Shown here: one piece after another, positions 42,408 to 50,565 of the stretch | Position numbering within the stretch: position 1 is the stretch's first letter | Layout: each line of letters opens with the position of its first letter | Notes under the pieces: generated by a model | The model's database searches: none | Told to the model about the DNA's origin: nothing | What the model saw: the letters and a program-made list of their open reading frames with translations, nothing else | From: Nocardioides sp. Root682 | GTDB lineage: Bacteria > Actinomycetota > Actinomycetes > Propionibacteriales > Nocardioidaceae | NCBI RefSeq assembly: GCF_001427795.1 | Contig: NZ_LMHJ01000004.1 | Coordinates: 359,322 to 423,321, forward strand | Length of the DNA: 64,000 nt | Direction of reading: 5' to 3' | Translations under genes and position numbers: made by a program

Positions 42408-43171
42408 TGGGCGACTGGTTCACGGAGCAGGCTGCGGTCGGCTCGCTCGGCCTGGCCGTGCCGGTGGCGCTGATCGCCGGTCTGGTCTCCTTCTTCTCCC
42501 CGTGCGTGCTGCCGCTACTGCCGGGCTACCTCTCCTATGCGACCGGACTGTCCGGAGCCGACCTCGCCAGCGGTGAGGCCGCACAGCGCCGCGGCCGGAT
42601 GCTCGCAGGCTCGGTCCTGTTCGTGCTCGGCTTCGCGGTCGTCTTCGTCTTCGCCGGTACGGCGTTCGGCGGGATCGCCGCTCGACTGCAGCACTGGGAG
42701 AACACGATCACCCTCGTGCTCGGCCTGCTGCTGATCGTGCTGGGACTCGCGTTCGCCGGCGTCGTGCCCTGGCTGCAGCGCGACTTCCGGATGCACAAGA
42801 TCCCGGCAGTCGGCCTCGGTGCCGCCCCGCTGATCGGCGCGATGTTCGCGATCGGCTGGAGTCCCTGCATCGGCCCCACCTTCGGCGCCATCCTCAACCT
42901 GACCTACGCCGACGGCGCGACCGCGGCGCGCGGCGGGTTGCTCGCGCTCTGCTACGCCCTCGGTCTCGGGGTGCCGTTCATCGTGGTGGCGTTGGCCTAC
43001 AACCGCGCGAGCCGGGCGCTGACCTGGGTGCGCCGCCACCAGGTCGCGGTGATGCGCACGGGCGGGTTCTTCCTGGTCGTGATCGGGCTGCTCATGGTCA
43101 CCGGCTGGTGGGACCACGTCGTGCAGTGGACGCAGCTGCGCACTGTCGACTTCGGGGAGACCGCGCTGTGA
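42407..43171 (+). CDS. ccdA: Cytochrome c biogenesis protein CcdA
   Basis: A 254-residue membrane protein with six membrane segments. The two conserved redox Cys lie in SFFSPCVLPLLPGY (near 31) and in GWSPCIGPTFG (near 156), both of the SPC type. CcdA carries electrons from cytoplasmic thioredoxin across the membrane to the TlpA/ResA protein. It overlaps resB by 4 bases (GTGA). Confidence 0.93.
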   Translation: MGDWFTEQAAVGSLGLAVPVALIAGLVSFFSPCVLPLLPGYLSYATGLSGADLASGEAAQRRGRMLAGSVLFVLGFAVVFVFAGTAFGGIAARLQHWENTITLVLGLLLIVLGLAFAGVVPWLQRDFRMHKIPAVGLGAAPLIGAMFAIGWSPCIGPTFGAILNLTYADGATAARGGLLALCYALGLGVPFIVVALAYNRASRALTWVRRHQVAVMRTGGFFLVVIGLLMVTGWWDHVVQWTQLRTVDFGETAL

Positions 43172-44802
43172 CCACCCGTCCTTCGGGAGACCGTCCCGCG
43201 AAGCCAGACGCCCGCGAACGCCGTCCCGGCGAGCTGACCGCGCGCGAGTTCGCTCGGTGGATCTGGCGCCAGATCTCCTCGATGCGCACGGCGCTGATCC
43301 TGCTGCTGGTCCTGGCGCTGGCCGCCATCCCGGGATCGGTGATCCCGCAGCAGGGCGTCGACTCGCTCGCCGTCACCCGCTGGAAGGACCAGCACCCGAA
43401 GCTGACGCCGCTCTACGAGCACCTCGACCTGTTCTCGGTCTACAGCTCCCCGTGGTTCTCCGCGATCTACCTGCTGCTGACGATCTCCCTGGTCGGCTGC
43501 ATCGTCCCGCGCCTGTTCGTGTACCTCCGCGCGCTCCGCGCCCAGCCTCCCGCAGCACCACGCCACCTGACGCGACTGCCCGTGCATGCGTCGTACAGGA
43601 CGGACCTGAGCCCGGACGAGGTCCTCGACCGGGCGCGAAAGGTGCTCGGACGGCGGCACCGGCTGCGGCTCGCGACCACAGGTGACGACGCGGTCTCGGC
43701 CGAGAGGGGCTACCTCCGCGAGGCCGGCAACCTGGTCTTCCACCTCTCGGTGCTCATCGTGCTGGCCGGCTTCGCCGTCGGCGGGCTCTGGGGCTACCAG
43801 GGCGGCGTGATCCTCGTCCAGGGCAGCACCTTCAGCAACAACCTGACCCAGTACGACGACTTCAAGCCGGGTGGGCTGTTCACCCAGCAGCAGATGAAGG
43901 ACTTCCGCTTCTCCGTCGACGACTTCCGGGTCGACTGGCTGAAGAAGGGCCCCCGGGCCGGTCAGGCCCGCAAGTTCGAGGCAGACCTGTCCTACAAGGT
44001 CGGCCAGTCCGAGGCGAAGGACTACACGCTCAAGGTCAACCACCCGTTGAACGTGGACGGCACCGAGGTGTTCCTGATCGGCCACGGATACGCCCCCGTG
44101 ATCACGGTGCGTGACGGCAAGGGCGACATCGTCGCCACCGGGCCGACCGTCTTCCTGCCGCAGGACGCGACCTTCCTGTCGTTCGGGGTGGTCAAGGCGC
44201 CGGCGGCCAAGCCCGGCCAGATCGGGCTCGAAGGACTCTTCTACCCGACGTTCGAGATGGTCGACGGCGATCCGGTCACCGTCTTCGGTGACGACCTGTT
44301 CCCCACGCTGTCCCTGCTGGCCTACACCGGCGACCTCGGCCTGGACGACGGCCGTTCGCAGTCGGTCTACGTCCTCGACAAGTCGAAGGCGACCCCGGTC
44401 GAGGGTGAGGACGGCAAGCCGTTCCGCCTCGACCTCCAGGTCGGCGACACCGTCGAGCTGCCGGACGGCCTGGGGACGGTCACCTTCGACCGCGTCGACC
44501 CGTGGATCCGGGTGCAGATCAGCCAGACACCCGGCAAGGGCGTGGCCCTGGTCGGCGTCGTGCTCGCGCTGATCGGCCTGTGCATGTCGCTGTTCCTGCG
44601 GCCGCGACGGGTGTGGGTGCGGGCCGTGGCAGTGGACGCCGCAGGGACCGGACCCGACACCGATGACGCAGACGCGGGGGACACAATGGACGGCACGGGC
44701 GGCACTCGGGTCGAGGTCGCCGTACTCGATCGCTCCGGCAACGGCGAGACGGACGAGATCCTCGCCAGACTGTTGGCGCAACTGCAGGAGGCACCGAAGT
44801 GA
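43168..44802 (+). CDS. resB: Cytochrome c biogenesis protein ResB
   Basis: A 544-residue ResB. It has four membrane segments: IWRQISSMRTALILLLVLALAA near the start, then segments at about 90-110, 180-200 and 455-475. A large external domain lies between the third and fourth. ResB and CcsB form the System II haem exporter and cytochrome c synthase. The GTG at 43168 overlaps the ccdA stop. A frame extending to 43108 lies inside ccdA. Confidence 0.93.
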   Translation: MTTRPSGDRPAKPDARERRPGELTAREFARWIWRQISSMRTALILLLVLALAAIPGSVIPQQGVDSLAVTRWKDQHPKLTPLYEHLDLFSVYSSPWFSAIYLLLTISLVGCIVPRLFVYLRALRAQPPAAPRHLTRLPVHASYRTDLSPDEVLDRARKVLGRRHRLRLATTGDDAVSAERGYLREAGNLVFHLSVLIVLAGFAVGGLWGYQGGVILVQGSTFSNNLTQYDDFKPGGLFTQQQMKDFRFSVDDFRVDWLKKGPRAGQARKFEADLSYKVGQSEAKDYTLKVNHPLNVDGTEVFLIGHGYAPVITVRDGKGDIVATGPTVFLPQDATFLSFGVVKAPAAKPGQIGLEGLFYPTFEMVDGDPVTVFGDDLFPTLSLLAYTGDLGLDDGRSQSVYVLDKSKATPVEGEDGKPFRLDLQVGDTVELPDGLGTVTFDRVDPWIRVQISQTPGKGVALVGVVLALIGLCMSLFLRPRRVWVRAVAVDAAGTGPDTDDADAGDTMDGTGGTRVEVAVLDRSGNGETDEILARLLAQLQEAPK

Positions 44803-45866
44803 GCAACACCGCGTGGGAGACGCTGAGCAACCAGGCGGTTGCGATGGCCGGTCTCGTCTACTTCATCGCGCTGCTCGTGCACCTCGCGGAGTGGGCGGCA
44901 CTGCGCCAGCCCGCGGGTGAGCTGGTCGCGGCGGGCGTGGGAGACGGGTCCGGAAAGGGTCTCGAGACGGTTGCTTCGCAACCTCCTCGACCTGCGTCGG
45001 AGACGGGCGAGAGGATCGCGTTCCTGGGTCGTCTCGGCTTCCTGCTCACGATCGTCGCCTGCGCGGTGCACTTCGTCGCCCTGCTGGGCCGCGGCATGGC
45101 CGCGGACCCCAACCGGGTGCCCTGGGGCAACATGTACGAGTTCACGGTGTCCGGCACCTTCGTCGTGACCCTGCTGTACGTCGTCCTGCACAAGCGGTTC
45201 GGCCTCGGGTGGATGGGCCCGATCGTGGTCGGCTTCGTGCTGACCGTGCTGATGGTCGCGGTGATCTGGCTGCACGACGAGGTCGCGCCGCTGACCGAGG
45301 CGCTCAACTCGCCCTGGCTGGTCATCCACGTCGTGTCGGCCGTGATCGCCACGGGCACCTTCACGCTCGGTGGCATCGCGTCGCTGATGTACCTCGTCCG
45401 GATGCGGGCCGAGCGGCGCGCGGCAGCCGGCGAGCGTGAGCTCTCGGGCTGGATCGCGCGGACGCCCGACCTGCCGGCGCTGGACCGGCTGGCCTACCGC
45501 GTCCACGCGTTCGCGTTCCCGGTGTGGACCTTCGCGGTGCTGATCACCGGCCCGATCTGGGCGCACGAGGCGTGGTCGCGCTACTGGAACTGGGACCCGA
45601 AGGAGGTGTGGGCCTTCATCACCTGGGTGGTCTACGCCGGCTACCTCCACGCCCGCGCCACGGCCGGCTGGAAGGGCCGCAAGGCCGCCCAGCTCGCCCT
45701 CGTCGGTGTGGCGACCCTGTGGTTCAACTTCATCGGGATCAACTACTTCTCGACCACCAGCCAGCACTCGTACGCCGTCGAGCAGTTCATCGACGCGCCC
45801 CCGGCCGCGGTTCAACTACCGAATTTGCTGCTTTCGGAGCCTGGACACGACGAATTCGGTAGTTGA
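44799..45866 (+). CDS. ccsB: Cytochrome c biogenesis protein CcsB/ResC
   Basis: A 355-residue membrane protein of the CcsA/ResC family. The haem-handling WWD-type motif is WSRYWNWDPKEVWAFITW (about 264-281), and conserved His ligands lie in flanking helices. It works with ResB to deliver haem to apocytochrome c. Residues 54-67 (GLETVASQPPRPAS) derive from a palindromic repeat inserted in a loop. The last codons and stop lie in a second, perfect inverted repeat. Confidence 0.93.
   Translation: MSNTAWETLSNQAVAMAGLVYFIALLVHLAEWAALRQPAGELVAAGVGDGSGKGLETVASQPPRPASETGERIAFLGRLGFLLTIVACAVHFVALLGRGMAADPNRVPWGNMYEFTVSGTFVVTLLYVVLHKRFGLGWMGPIVVGFVLTVLMVAVIWLHDEVAPLTEALNSPWLVIHVVSAVIATGTFTLGGIASLMYLVRMRAERRAAAGERELSGWIARTPDLPALDRLAYRVHAFAFPVWTFAVLITGPIWAHEAWSRYWNWDPKEVWAFITWVVYAGYLHARATAGWKGRKAAQLALVGVATLWFNFIGINYFSTTSQHSYAVEQFIDAPPAAVQLPNLLLSEPGHDEFGS
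44958..44992. repeat. Palindromic repeat inserted in frame in ccsB
   Basis: GGTCTCGAGACGGTTG and CAACCTCCTCGACC form an imperfect palindrome around CTTCG. The insert lies in a soluble loop between the first two membrane helices and keeps the frame open. Confidence 0.6.
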
Positions 45867-45870
45867 ACCG
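45808..45870. repeat. Perfect 18-bp inverted repeat spanning the ccsB stop codon
   Basis: CGGTTCAACTACCGAATT (45808-45825) is repeated in inverted form at 45853-45870 with a 27-base loop. It is AT-richer than its surroundings and has no U-tract. It could be a transcription terminator or attenuator, a protein-binding site, or an inserted repetitive element that replaced the original C-terminus of CcsB. Confidence 0.8.
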
Positions 45871-45879
45871 GAGCCGACC

Positions 45880-46605
45880 ATGTCACTGACGATCGTCACC
45901 GGGGGAACGCGCGGCATCGGTGCCGCCATCGCCGCCCGCCTCGCCGGCGAGGGTCACGACCTGGTGCTCGGCTACCGCAGCGACGAGGAGAGTGCGCAGG
46001 CGACGGCCGAGGTGGTCACGGCCCTCGGGGTGCGGTGTGTCACCGTCCGGGCCGACCTGACCACCGATGCGGGCATCGACGAGCTGTTCGCACGGGCCGC
46101 CGAGCTCGGGCGGCTGACGGGTGTGGTGAACAACGCCGGCGCGACGTACCGCTTCGCACCCCTGGACGAGACCCCGACCGAGGAGATCCGGCGGACCATC
46201 GACCTGAACCTGACCGGCCCGATCCTGGTGGCCCGGGCAGCGGTCGCGGTCCTCGATCGCGGCGGGGTCGTCGTCAACATCACCTCGGGCGCCGCGACCA
46301 TCGGTTCGCCGGGGGAGTACGTCCACTACGCGGCTGCGAAGGCCGGCCTGGATGCGGCGACCCGGGGCCTGGGCCTCGAGGTCGCCGACCGCGGCATCCG
46401 CGTCGTCGCGATCGCTCCCGGCCTGATCGCGACCGACCTGCACGCCACCACGGGGGACCCGGAACGGGTGGAGCGGATGGCGCCCCAGATCCCGCTCGGC
46501 CGGGCCGGACAGCCCGAGGAGATCGCCAACGCCGTCGCGTGGCTGATGAGCGAGCAGGCTGCCTACGTCACCGCGACGACGCTGCGGGTGGCCGGCGGTC
46601 GCTGA
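45880..46605 (+). CDS. Short-chain dehydrogenase/reductase
   Basis: A 241-residue classical SDR: TGGTRGIG (7-14), NNAG (near 84), Ser in NITSGAA and YxxxK in YVHYAAAKAG. The C-terminus ends in the usual TTLRVAGGR. It resembles 3-oxoacyl-ACP reductase-like and glucose-dehydrogenase-like SDRs; the substrate is unknown. ATG 45880 lies 13 bases after the ccsB stop, immediately after the inverted repeat. Confidence 0.85.
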   Translation: MSLTIVTGGTRGIGAAIAARLAGEGHDLVLGYRSDEESAQATAEVVTALGVRCVTVRADLTTDAGIDELFARAAELGRLTGVVNNAGATYRFAPLDETPTEEIRRTIDLNLTGPILVARAAVAVLDRGGVVVNITSGAATIGSPGEYVHYAAAKAGLDAATRGLGLEVADRGIRVVAIAPGLIATDLHATTGDPERVERMAPQIPLGRAGQPEEIANAVAWLMSEQAAYVTATTLRVAGGR

Positions 46606-46670
46606 CGGCGTTGCCGTCCTCGGGGGCACCCTGTCCCAGGTTCATTGACATCAATCAACCTGGCGAAGGA

Positions 46671-46901
46671 TCAGGCGTCGGGCGGGTCCGGCGGATTCGC
46701 GTCGCGGGCCTGCTTGCGGCGCTTGCGCTCGAGGTCGCGCAGGAACGACTCGTCGTCGTCCGGGGCCAGCGGGCGGCTGGGTGGCTGGGGCCGTGACGGA
46801 CGGCGCTTCGCCGGCGAGCCCCCGGGGCCGCGGTCCTGCATCCAGCGGATCGCGAGATAGGTCGCGATCGCGAAGACGAGGACCACCAGCAGGAACTTCA
46901 C
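46671..46901 (-). CDS. Small single-pass membrane protein
   Basis: A 76-residue protein with an N-terminal membrane helix (KFLLVVLVFAIATYLAIRW) and a cytoplasmic tail. The tail is rich in Pro/Arg, then acidic (DDDESFLRDLERKRRKQARD). No function recognised. The GTG at 46901 is preceded by a TACTCT box at leaderless spacing, supporting a real gene. It is divergent from a second small membrane protein gene. Confidence 0.65.
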   Translation of the reverse strand: MKFLLVVLVFAIATYLAIRWMQDRGPGGSPAKRRPSRPQPPSRPLAPDDDESFLRDLERKRRKQARDANPPDPPDA

Positions 46902-46907
46902 GTCTCC

Positions 46908-46913
46908 AGAGTA
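46908..46913 (-). promoter_or_regulatory. Leaderless-type -10 of the small membrane protein gene
   Basis: TACTCT on the minus strand, 6 bases before GTG 46901. Confidence 0.55.
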
Positions 46914-46971
46914 GGACGTGGCCTGTGATCTCGTTGACGATCCCCGTGCCCGGACGGGCAGAGGTGCGGCC

Positions 46972-46977
46972 TACGCT
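46972..46977 (+). promoter_or_regulatory. Leaderless-type -10 of the DUF4229-like gene
   Basis: TACGCT, 6 bases before GTG 46984. Confidence 0.55.
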
Positions 46978-46983
46978 GGTGGG

Positions 46984-47247
46984 GTGAAGGAGTTCTGGAT
47001 CTACACCGGCCTGCGCGTCGGCCTGTTCATCGCCGCGTTCTGCACCATCTTCGGCGTGTGGTTCCTGGTGGCGGACTCCGTCAACGTGCTGCTCGTGGTC
47101 GTGTTCGCGTTCCTGGTCAGCGGCATCGCGTCGTACGTCCTGCTCGCCCCGCAGCGCAACGCGTTCGCCCACCGGGTGGAGGGCAGAGCCGATCGGATCG
47201 TCGAGAAGTTCGACGAGATGAAGGCCAAGGAAGACGACGCTGACTGA
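46984..47247 (+). CDS. DUF4229-like small membrane protein
   Basis: An 87-residue protein with two membrane helices (FWIYTGLRVGLFIAAFCTIFG and VLLVVVFAFLVSGIASYVLL). The charged cytoplasmic tail ends RIVEKFDEMKAKEDDAD. This matches the actinobacterial DUF4229 family found beside menA; no function is known. Start chosen from the TACGCT box 6 bases upstream. Confidence 0.75.
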   Translation: MKEFWIYTGLRVGLFIAAFCTIFGVWFLVADSVNVLLVVVFAFLVSGIASYVLLAPQRNAFAHRVEGRADRIVEKFDEMKAKEDDAD

Positions 47248-47255
47248 GCGGAAGC

Positions 47256-48137
47256 TCAGGCAACAACCAGGCCGAGGCCGGCGAGGACCGCCCAGCCCAG
47301 CTCGGCGATGCCGGTCTGCTGGAGGACCGGGATCAGCGCGGGGCCACGGGCACCGCCCAGGACGATCCGTGCCGCACTGGCCGCGGGGAGCAGGAAGCCG
47401 AGGCCGAGCAGCGCCCACCAGGTGGTGAGTACGGCGAGGCCGACGACCGCTGCCGCTGAGGCGATCACGAGCAGGGCGTAGAACGTGCGGGTGCGCGCAT
47501 CGCCCAGCCGCACCGCGAGCGTCATCTTCCCCGAGACCGTGTCGGTGGGGATGTCGCGCAGGTTGTTGGCCACGAGGATCGCGCACGCAAGGGCGCCGAC
47601 GCCGGCGCCGGCCACGACCGAGGCCCAGCCGATGGTGCCCCACGACTCGGTCTGCACCCAGGTGGTGCCGACGACGGCGACGAGGCCGAAGAACACGAAC
47701 ACCATCACCTCGCCGAGGCCGAGGTAGCCGTACGGCTTCGAGCCGCCGGTGTAGAACCAGGCCGCCAGCACGCAGACGGCACCGATGGCGACGAGCCACC
47801 ACGACGTGGTCGCCGCCAGCGCGAGTCCTGCGACACCGGCCACGCCGAAGGCGAGGAACGCCGCGGCCTTCACCGCTGACGGCGTCGCCAGGCCGGAGCC
47901 GACCAGGCGCAACGGTCCGACCCGCTCGTCGTCGGTGCCGCGGATGCCGTCGGAGTAGTCGTTGGCGTAGTTGACCGCGACCTGGAGGGCGAGGCTCACC
48001 ACGAGTGCGAGCAGCGCCTTCCACCACACCGCGTGGTCGTCGTACGCCGCGACGGCGGTGCCGGCCACGACGGGGGCGACCGCCGCGGGCAGGGTGCGGA
48101 GACGGGCGCCGGCGATCCAGTGGGCGGGAGTGGCCAT
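47256..48137 (-). CDS. menA: 1,4-dihydroxy-2-naphthoate polyprenyltransferase
   Basis: A 293-residue UbiA-family membrane prenyltransferase. The first Asp-rich motif is NYANDYSDGIRGTDD (about 58-72), and a second cytoplasmic loop has LRDIPTDTVSGK. It attaches the polyprenyl chain to 1,4-dihydroxy-2-naphthoate in menaquinone synthesis. The ATG at 48137 begins the conserved region; a frame extending to 48437 lies inside the MFS gene. It is convergent with the DUF4229-like gene (8 bases apart). Confidence 0.95.
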   Translation of the reverse strand: MATPAHWIAGARLRTLPAAVAPVVAGTAVAAYDDHAVWWKALLALVVSLALQVAVNYANDYSDGIRGTDDERVGPLRLVGSGLATPSAVKAAAFLAFGVAGVAGLALAATTSWWLVAIGAVCVLAAWFYTGGSKPYGYLGLGEVMVFVFFGLVAVVGTTWVQTESWGTIGWASVVAGAGVGALACAILVANNLRDIPTDTVSGKMTLAVRLGDARTRTFYALLVIASAAAVVGLAVLTTWWALLGLGFLLPAASAARIVLGGARGPALIPVLQQTGIAELGWAVLAGLGLVVA

Positions 48138-48147
48138 GATCGGCGAT

Positions 48148-49443
48148 TCAAGCAGGTTCGGGTGCCGTGGTTGGCGCAGGGGTCCGCTGCGCCAGGTGGC
48201 GTTCGGCCGCGCGCGACGCCGGATGGATGGCGATGGCGGCCAGCAGGACGATCGCGGCGATGACCAGCCAGCCCTGGGCGCCCCACTCCATCGCGAGGAA
48301 GGTGTACGCCGCCGGGGCCCACACCGAGCCGACGGTGTAGCCGAGCTGGGAGACGCCCTGGTACTCGCCACGTCGCTCGGGGTCGGACAGCTCGGCCTGC
48401 AGCCCCCACTCGCCGGCCGACTGGAACAGCTCGGCACCGGTCACGGTCACGTGCCCGATCCAGACCAGGGCGATCGTGACCCAGCCGATGGTGTCGTGGG
48501 TGACCAGGACGATCCCGCAGGACATCATGAAGAAGAAGGCGCCGCGGCGTTGGGCGCGCAGCGAGTCGGACACGGTCGTGATCCCGCGGGCTGCTGCGAC
48601 CTGCAACGCCACGGCCATCACGGTGTTGGTGCCGAACAGCCACGCCAGCAGCACCCGGGGTGCATCGGTCTCCTCGACCAGCCACAGCGGGATCACCACG
48701 TTCAGCAGCACCTGGTGGGTGGCCAGCACGCCGCCGCAGATCGACATGAACAGGTAGCCGCGGTTGCGCAGCGCGCTCTGCTTGTCGCCCGCGTCCTCGA
48801 AGGCTGCTTCGAGCGCCGTCTCGGCCTTCTCCTCCGTCGCCGCGTGTACGGCGGCCGGGAGTCGTGACACGAGCAGGGCATTGAGCAGCAGCAACCCGGC
48901 GGTGACCAGTGGCACGGCCCGGATCACGTCGTTGCTGTTGGTCGCCAGGGCGATACCGGCGAGCAGGGCGCCGAAGGTGTAGCCGACGTTGCGGGCGGCC
49001 CGGAAGTAGGCGTTCGACGAGACCCGCTCCTCGCGCGGGAAGATGTCGAACCGATAGGCGTTGCGCGCTGCCCGGCTCCCGACCTGCACGGCCTCGAGCA
49101 CGATCATCATGGCGATGAAGGTGGCCAGGCCGCCGACGGCGAGCCAGGCGACGTAGAGCAGCGCCTCGACGAGCGACGCGACCGCCCAGACCCGGCGGGC
49201 GCCGTACCGGTCACTGAGCTTGCCCAGCGGGACCGCGAGGAAGAACGTCACGACGCCGGCGATGGTGAGGCCGAGGCCCACCTGCGCTGCGGTGAGCCCG
49301 ACGATCTGGGTGAAGAAGACCGCGCTGCCGGTGAGGAAGACGCCGTCGCCGAAGGCCGAGAGCACTGACTGGGCAGACAGGCGCCGGACCAGCGGGGTGG
49401 GTCCGGCGAGGCGGGCGAGGCGCTCCGAGAGTTGTCTTGACAT
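48148..49443 (-). CDS. MFS transporter (copy 1)
   Basis: A 431-residue major facilitator with about twelve membrane segments and the loop motif GKLSDRYGARRV (between helices 2 and 3). It is a clear paralogue of the transporter at 53035-54363, sharing stretches such as NVVIPLWLVEETDAP and SDPERRGEYQGV. The substrate is unknown. ATG 49443 is preceded by a TAAAAT box at 7 bases; a TTG one codon earlier is possible. Confidence 0.85.
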   Translation of the reverse strand: MSRQLSERLARLAGPTPLVRRLSAQSVLSAFGDGVFLTGSAVFFTQIVGLTAAQVGLGLTIAGVVTFFLAVPLGKLSDRYGARRVWAVASLVEALLYVAWLAVGGLATFIAMMIVLEAVQVGSRAARNAYRFDIFPREERVSSNAYFRAARNVGYTFGALLAGIALATNSNDVIRAVPLVTAGLLLLNALLVSRLPAAVHAATEEKAETALEAAFEDAGDKQSALRNRGYLFMSICGGVLATHQVLLNVVIPLWLVEETDAPRVLLAWLFGTNTVMAVALQVAAARGITTVSDSLRAQRRGAFFFMMSCGIVLVTHDTIGWVTIALVWIGHVTVTGAELFQSAGEWGLQAELSDPERRGEYQGVSQLGYTVGSVWAPAAYTFLAMEWGAQGWLVIAAIVLLAAIAIHPASRAAERHLAQRTPAPTTAPEPA

Positions 49444-49450
49444 CAAGAGG

Positions 49451-49456
49451 ATTTTA
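49451..49456 (-). promoter_or_regulatory. Leaderless-type -10 of MFS copy 1
   Basis: TAAAAT on the minus strand, 7 bases before ATG 49443, overlapping the stop of the upstream amidotransferase gene. Confidence 0.5.
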
Positions 49457-50173
49457 CGACGACACCGGGGTTCGTGTCGAACGTTTTTCTGCGATGTCGG
49501 CCAGCCACCCGAAGATCGCCGGGCCGGTGGGGTCGGTCGGCCATTCGTTCCAGGCCAGCTCGGGGTGCCACTGCACCCCGAGCGCGGACCACTCGCCGGT
49601 CATCGGCTCGATCGCCTCGATCACACCGTCGTCGGTCCACGCGGTCGCCCGCCACGCCGGGCCCGGGTCGTCGACCGCCTGGTGGTGCAGCGCGCTCGTG
49701 GTCGGCCGTTCCCCGAGCAGGGCGCGGGCCAGCGAGCCAGAGGTGGTCGTGACCGGGTGGCCGTCCCCGGGGTGCTCGTGCCCGATGCCCGATCGCAGGC
49801 TGCCGCCGAACGCCACCGCGAGCACCTGGAGCCCGCGGCACACGCCGAGGAGGGGGACGCCGGCCACCGCAGCAGCCCGGACCAGCTCGATCTCGTCCTG
49901 GTCACGGGCGGGATCCACGTCGACGGCGGACCCCGGCGGGCCGCCGTACCGGGCCGGGTCGACGTCGCCGCCGCCGGTCAGCACCAGGCCGTCGAGCACG
50001 TCGAGGAGGTCGGTGCCCGCGCCGGGCGGCACGATCACGGGTCGCCCGCCGGCCGCAGTGATCGCGGTGGCGAACCACTGCGGTGTGCCGTGCACGGGCA
50101 GGGCACCGAACGGCTTCGGGACGTCGTAGCCGTGGCCGACGATCCCGATGAGGGGCCGACGGTCGTGGCTCAC
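49454..50173 (-). CDS. Class I glutamine amidotransferase-like hydrolase (gamma-glutamyl hydrolase, PuuD-like)
   Basis: A 239-residue peptidase C26-type protein. The nucleophile elbow is GVCRGLQVL (Cys near 113), and the His/Glu pair lies in VQWHPE. The family cleaves gamma-glutamyl bonds. As the last gene of the operon with GshA/GshB-type enzymes, it may hydrolyse glutathione or a gamma-glutamyl metabolite. The GTG at 50173 overlaps the MAPEG stop (GTGA). An upstream extension with an Arg/Pro/Gly-rich leader lies inside the MAPEG gene and was rejected. Confidence 0.85.
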   Translation of the reverse strand: MSHDRRPLIGIVGHGYDVPKPFGALPVHGTPQWFATAITAAGGRPVIVPPGAGTDLLDVLDGLVLTGGGDVDPARYGGPPGSAVDVDPARDQDEIELVRAAAVAGVPLLGVCRGLQVLAVAFGGSLRSGIGHEHPGDGHPVTTTSGSLARALLGERPTTSALHHQAVDDPGPAWRATAWTDDGVIEAIEPMTGEWSALGVQWHPELAWNEWPTDPTGPAIFGWLADIAEKRSTRTPVSS

Positions 50174-50565
50174 ATCGCGACCAGGGCGGTCACCCCGAGG
50201 GCGACACCAGCCAGGTAGGTGAACATCGCGCCCGAGTCGCGGACCGGGCCGTGGGCCGCGAGCGTGGTGGCCCGGAGCATCCCGTAGGCGTGCGTGAACC
50301 GGGCGGTGGCCGCGACGATCGCCAGGGCGTCGAGCCACCAGCCGTCGGTCAGTGTCGAGCAGACGACGAGCAGGACCACCAGGGTCGGCACGTACTCCGC
50401 CGCGTTGCCGTGGGCGCGCTGGGCGATCAGCAGGCGGTCGGCAGGGTCGGTGGGCATCTGGGGTCCCTTGTCGCCGCGGATCGCGCGGTGCCGGGTGACG
50501 TTGGCGCCGAGGAGGAACAGCAGGATGCCCATCAGGGCGATGCAGGTGATCACGATCGTGCTCAT
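50170..50565 (-). CDS. MAPEG-family membrane protein
   Basis: A 131-residue protein with four membrane helices. The MAPEG signature RAHGNAAEYVP is at about 50-60. MAPEG proteins include microsomal glutathione transferases and related membrane enzymes. Placement directly after a GshB gene makes a glutathione-dependent activity plausible. It is coupled to both neighbours by 4-base overlaps. Confidence 0.88.
   Translation of the reverse strand: MSTIVITCIALMGILLFLLGANVTRHRAIRGDKGPQMPTDPADRLLIAQRAHGNAAEYVPTLVVLLVVCSTLTDGWWLDALAIVAATARFTHAYGMLRATTLAAHGPVRDSGAMFTYLAGVALGVTALVAM

Noticed and set aside
42997..44781. Minus-strand frame of 594 codons opposite resB
   Set aside because: Shadow of resB, with no motif or start signal.
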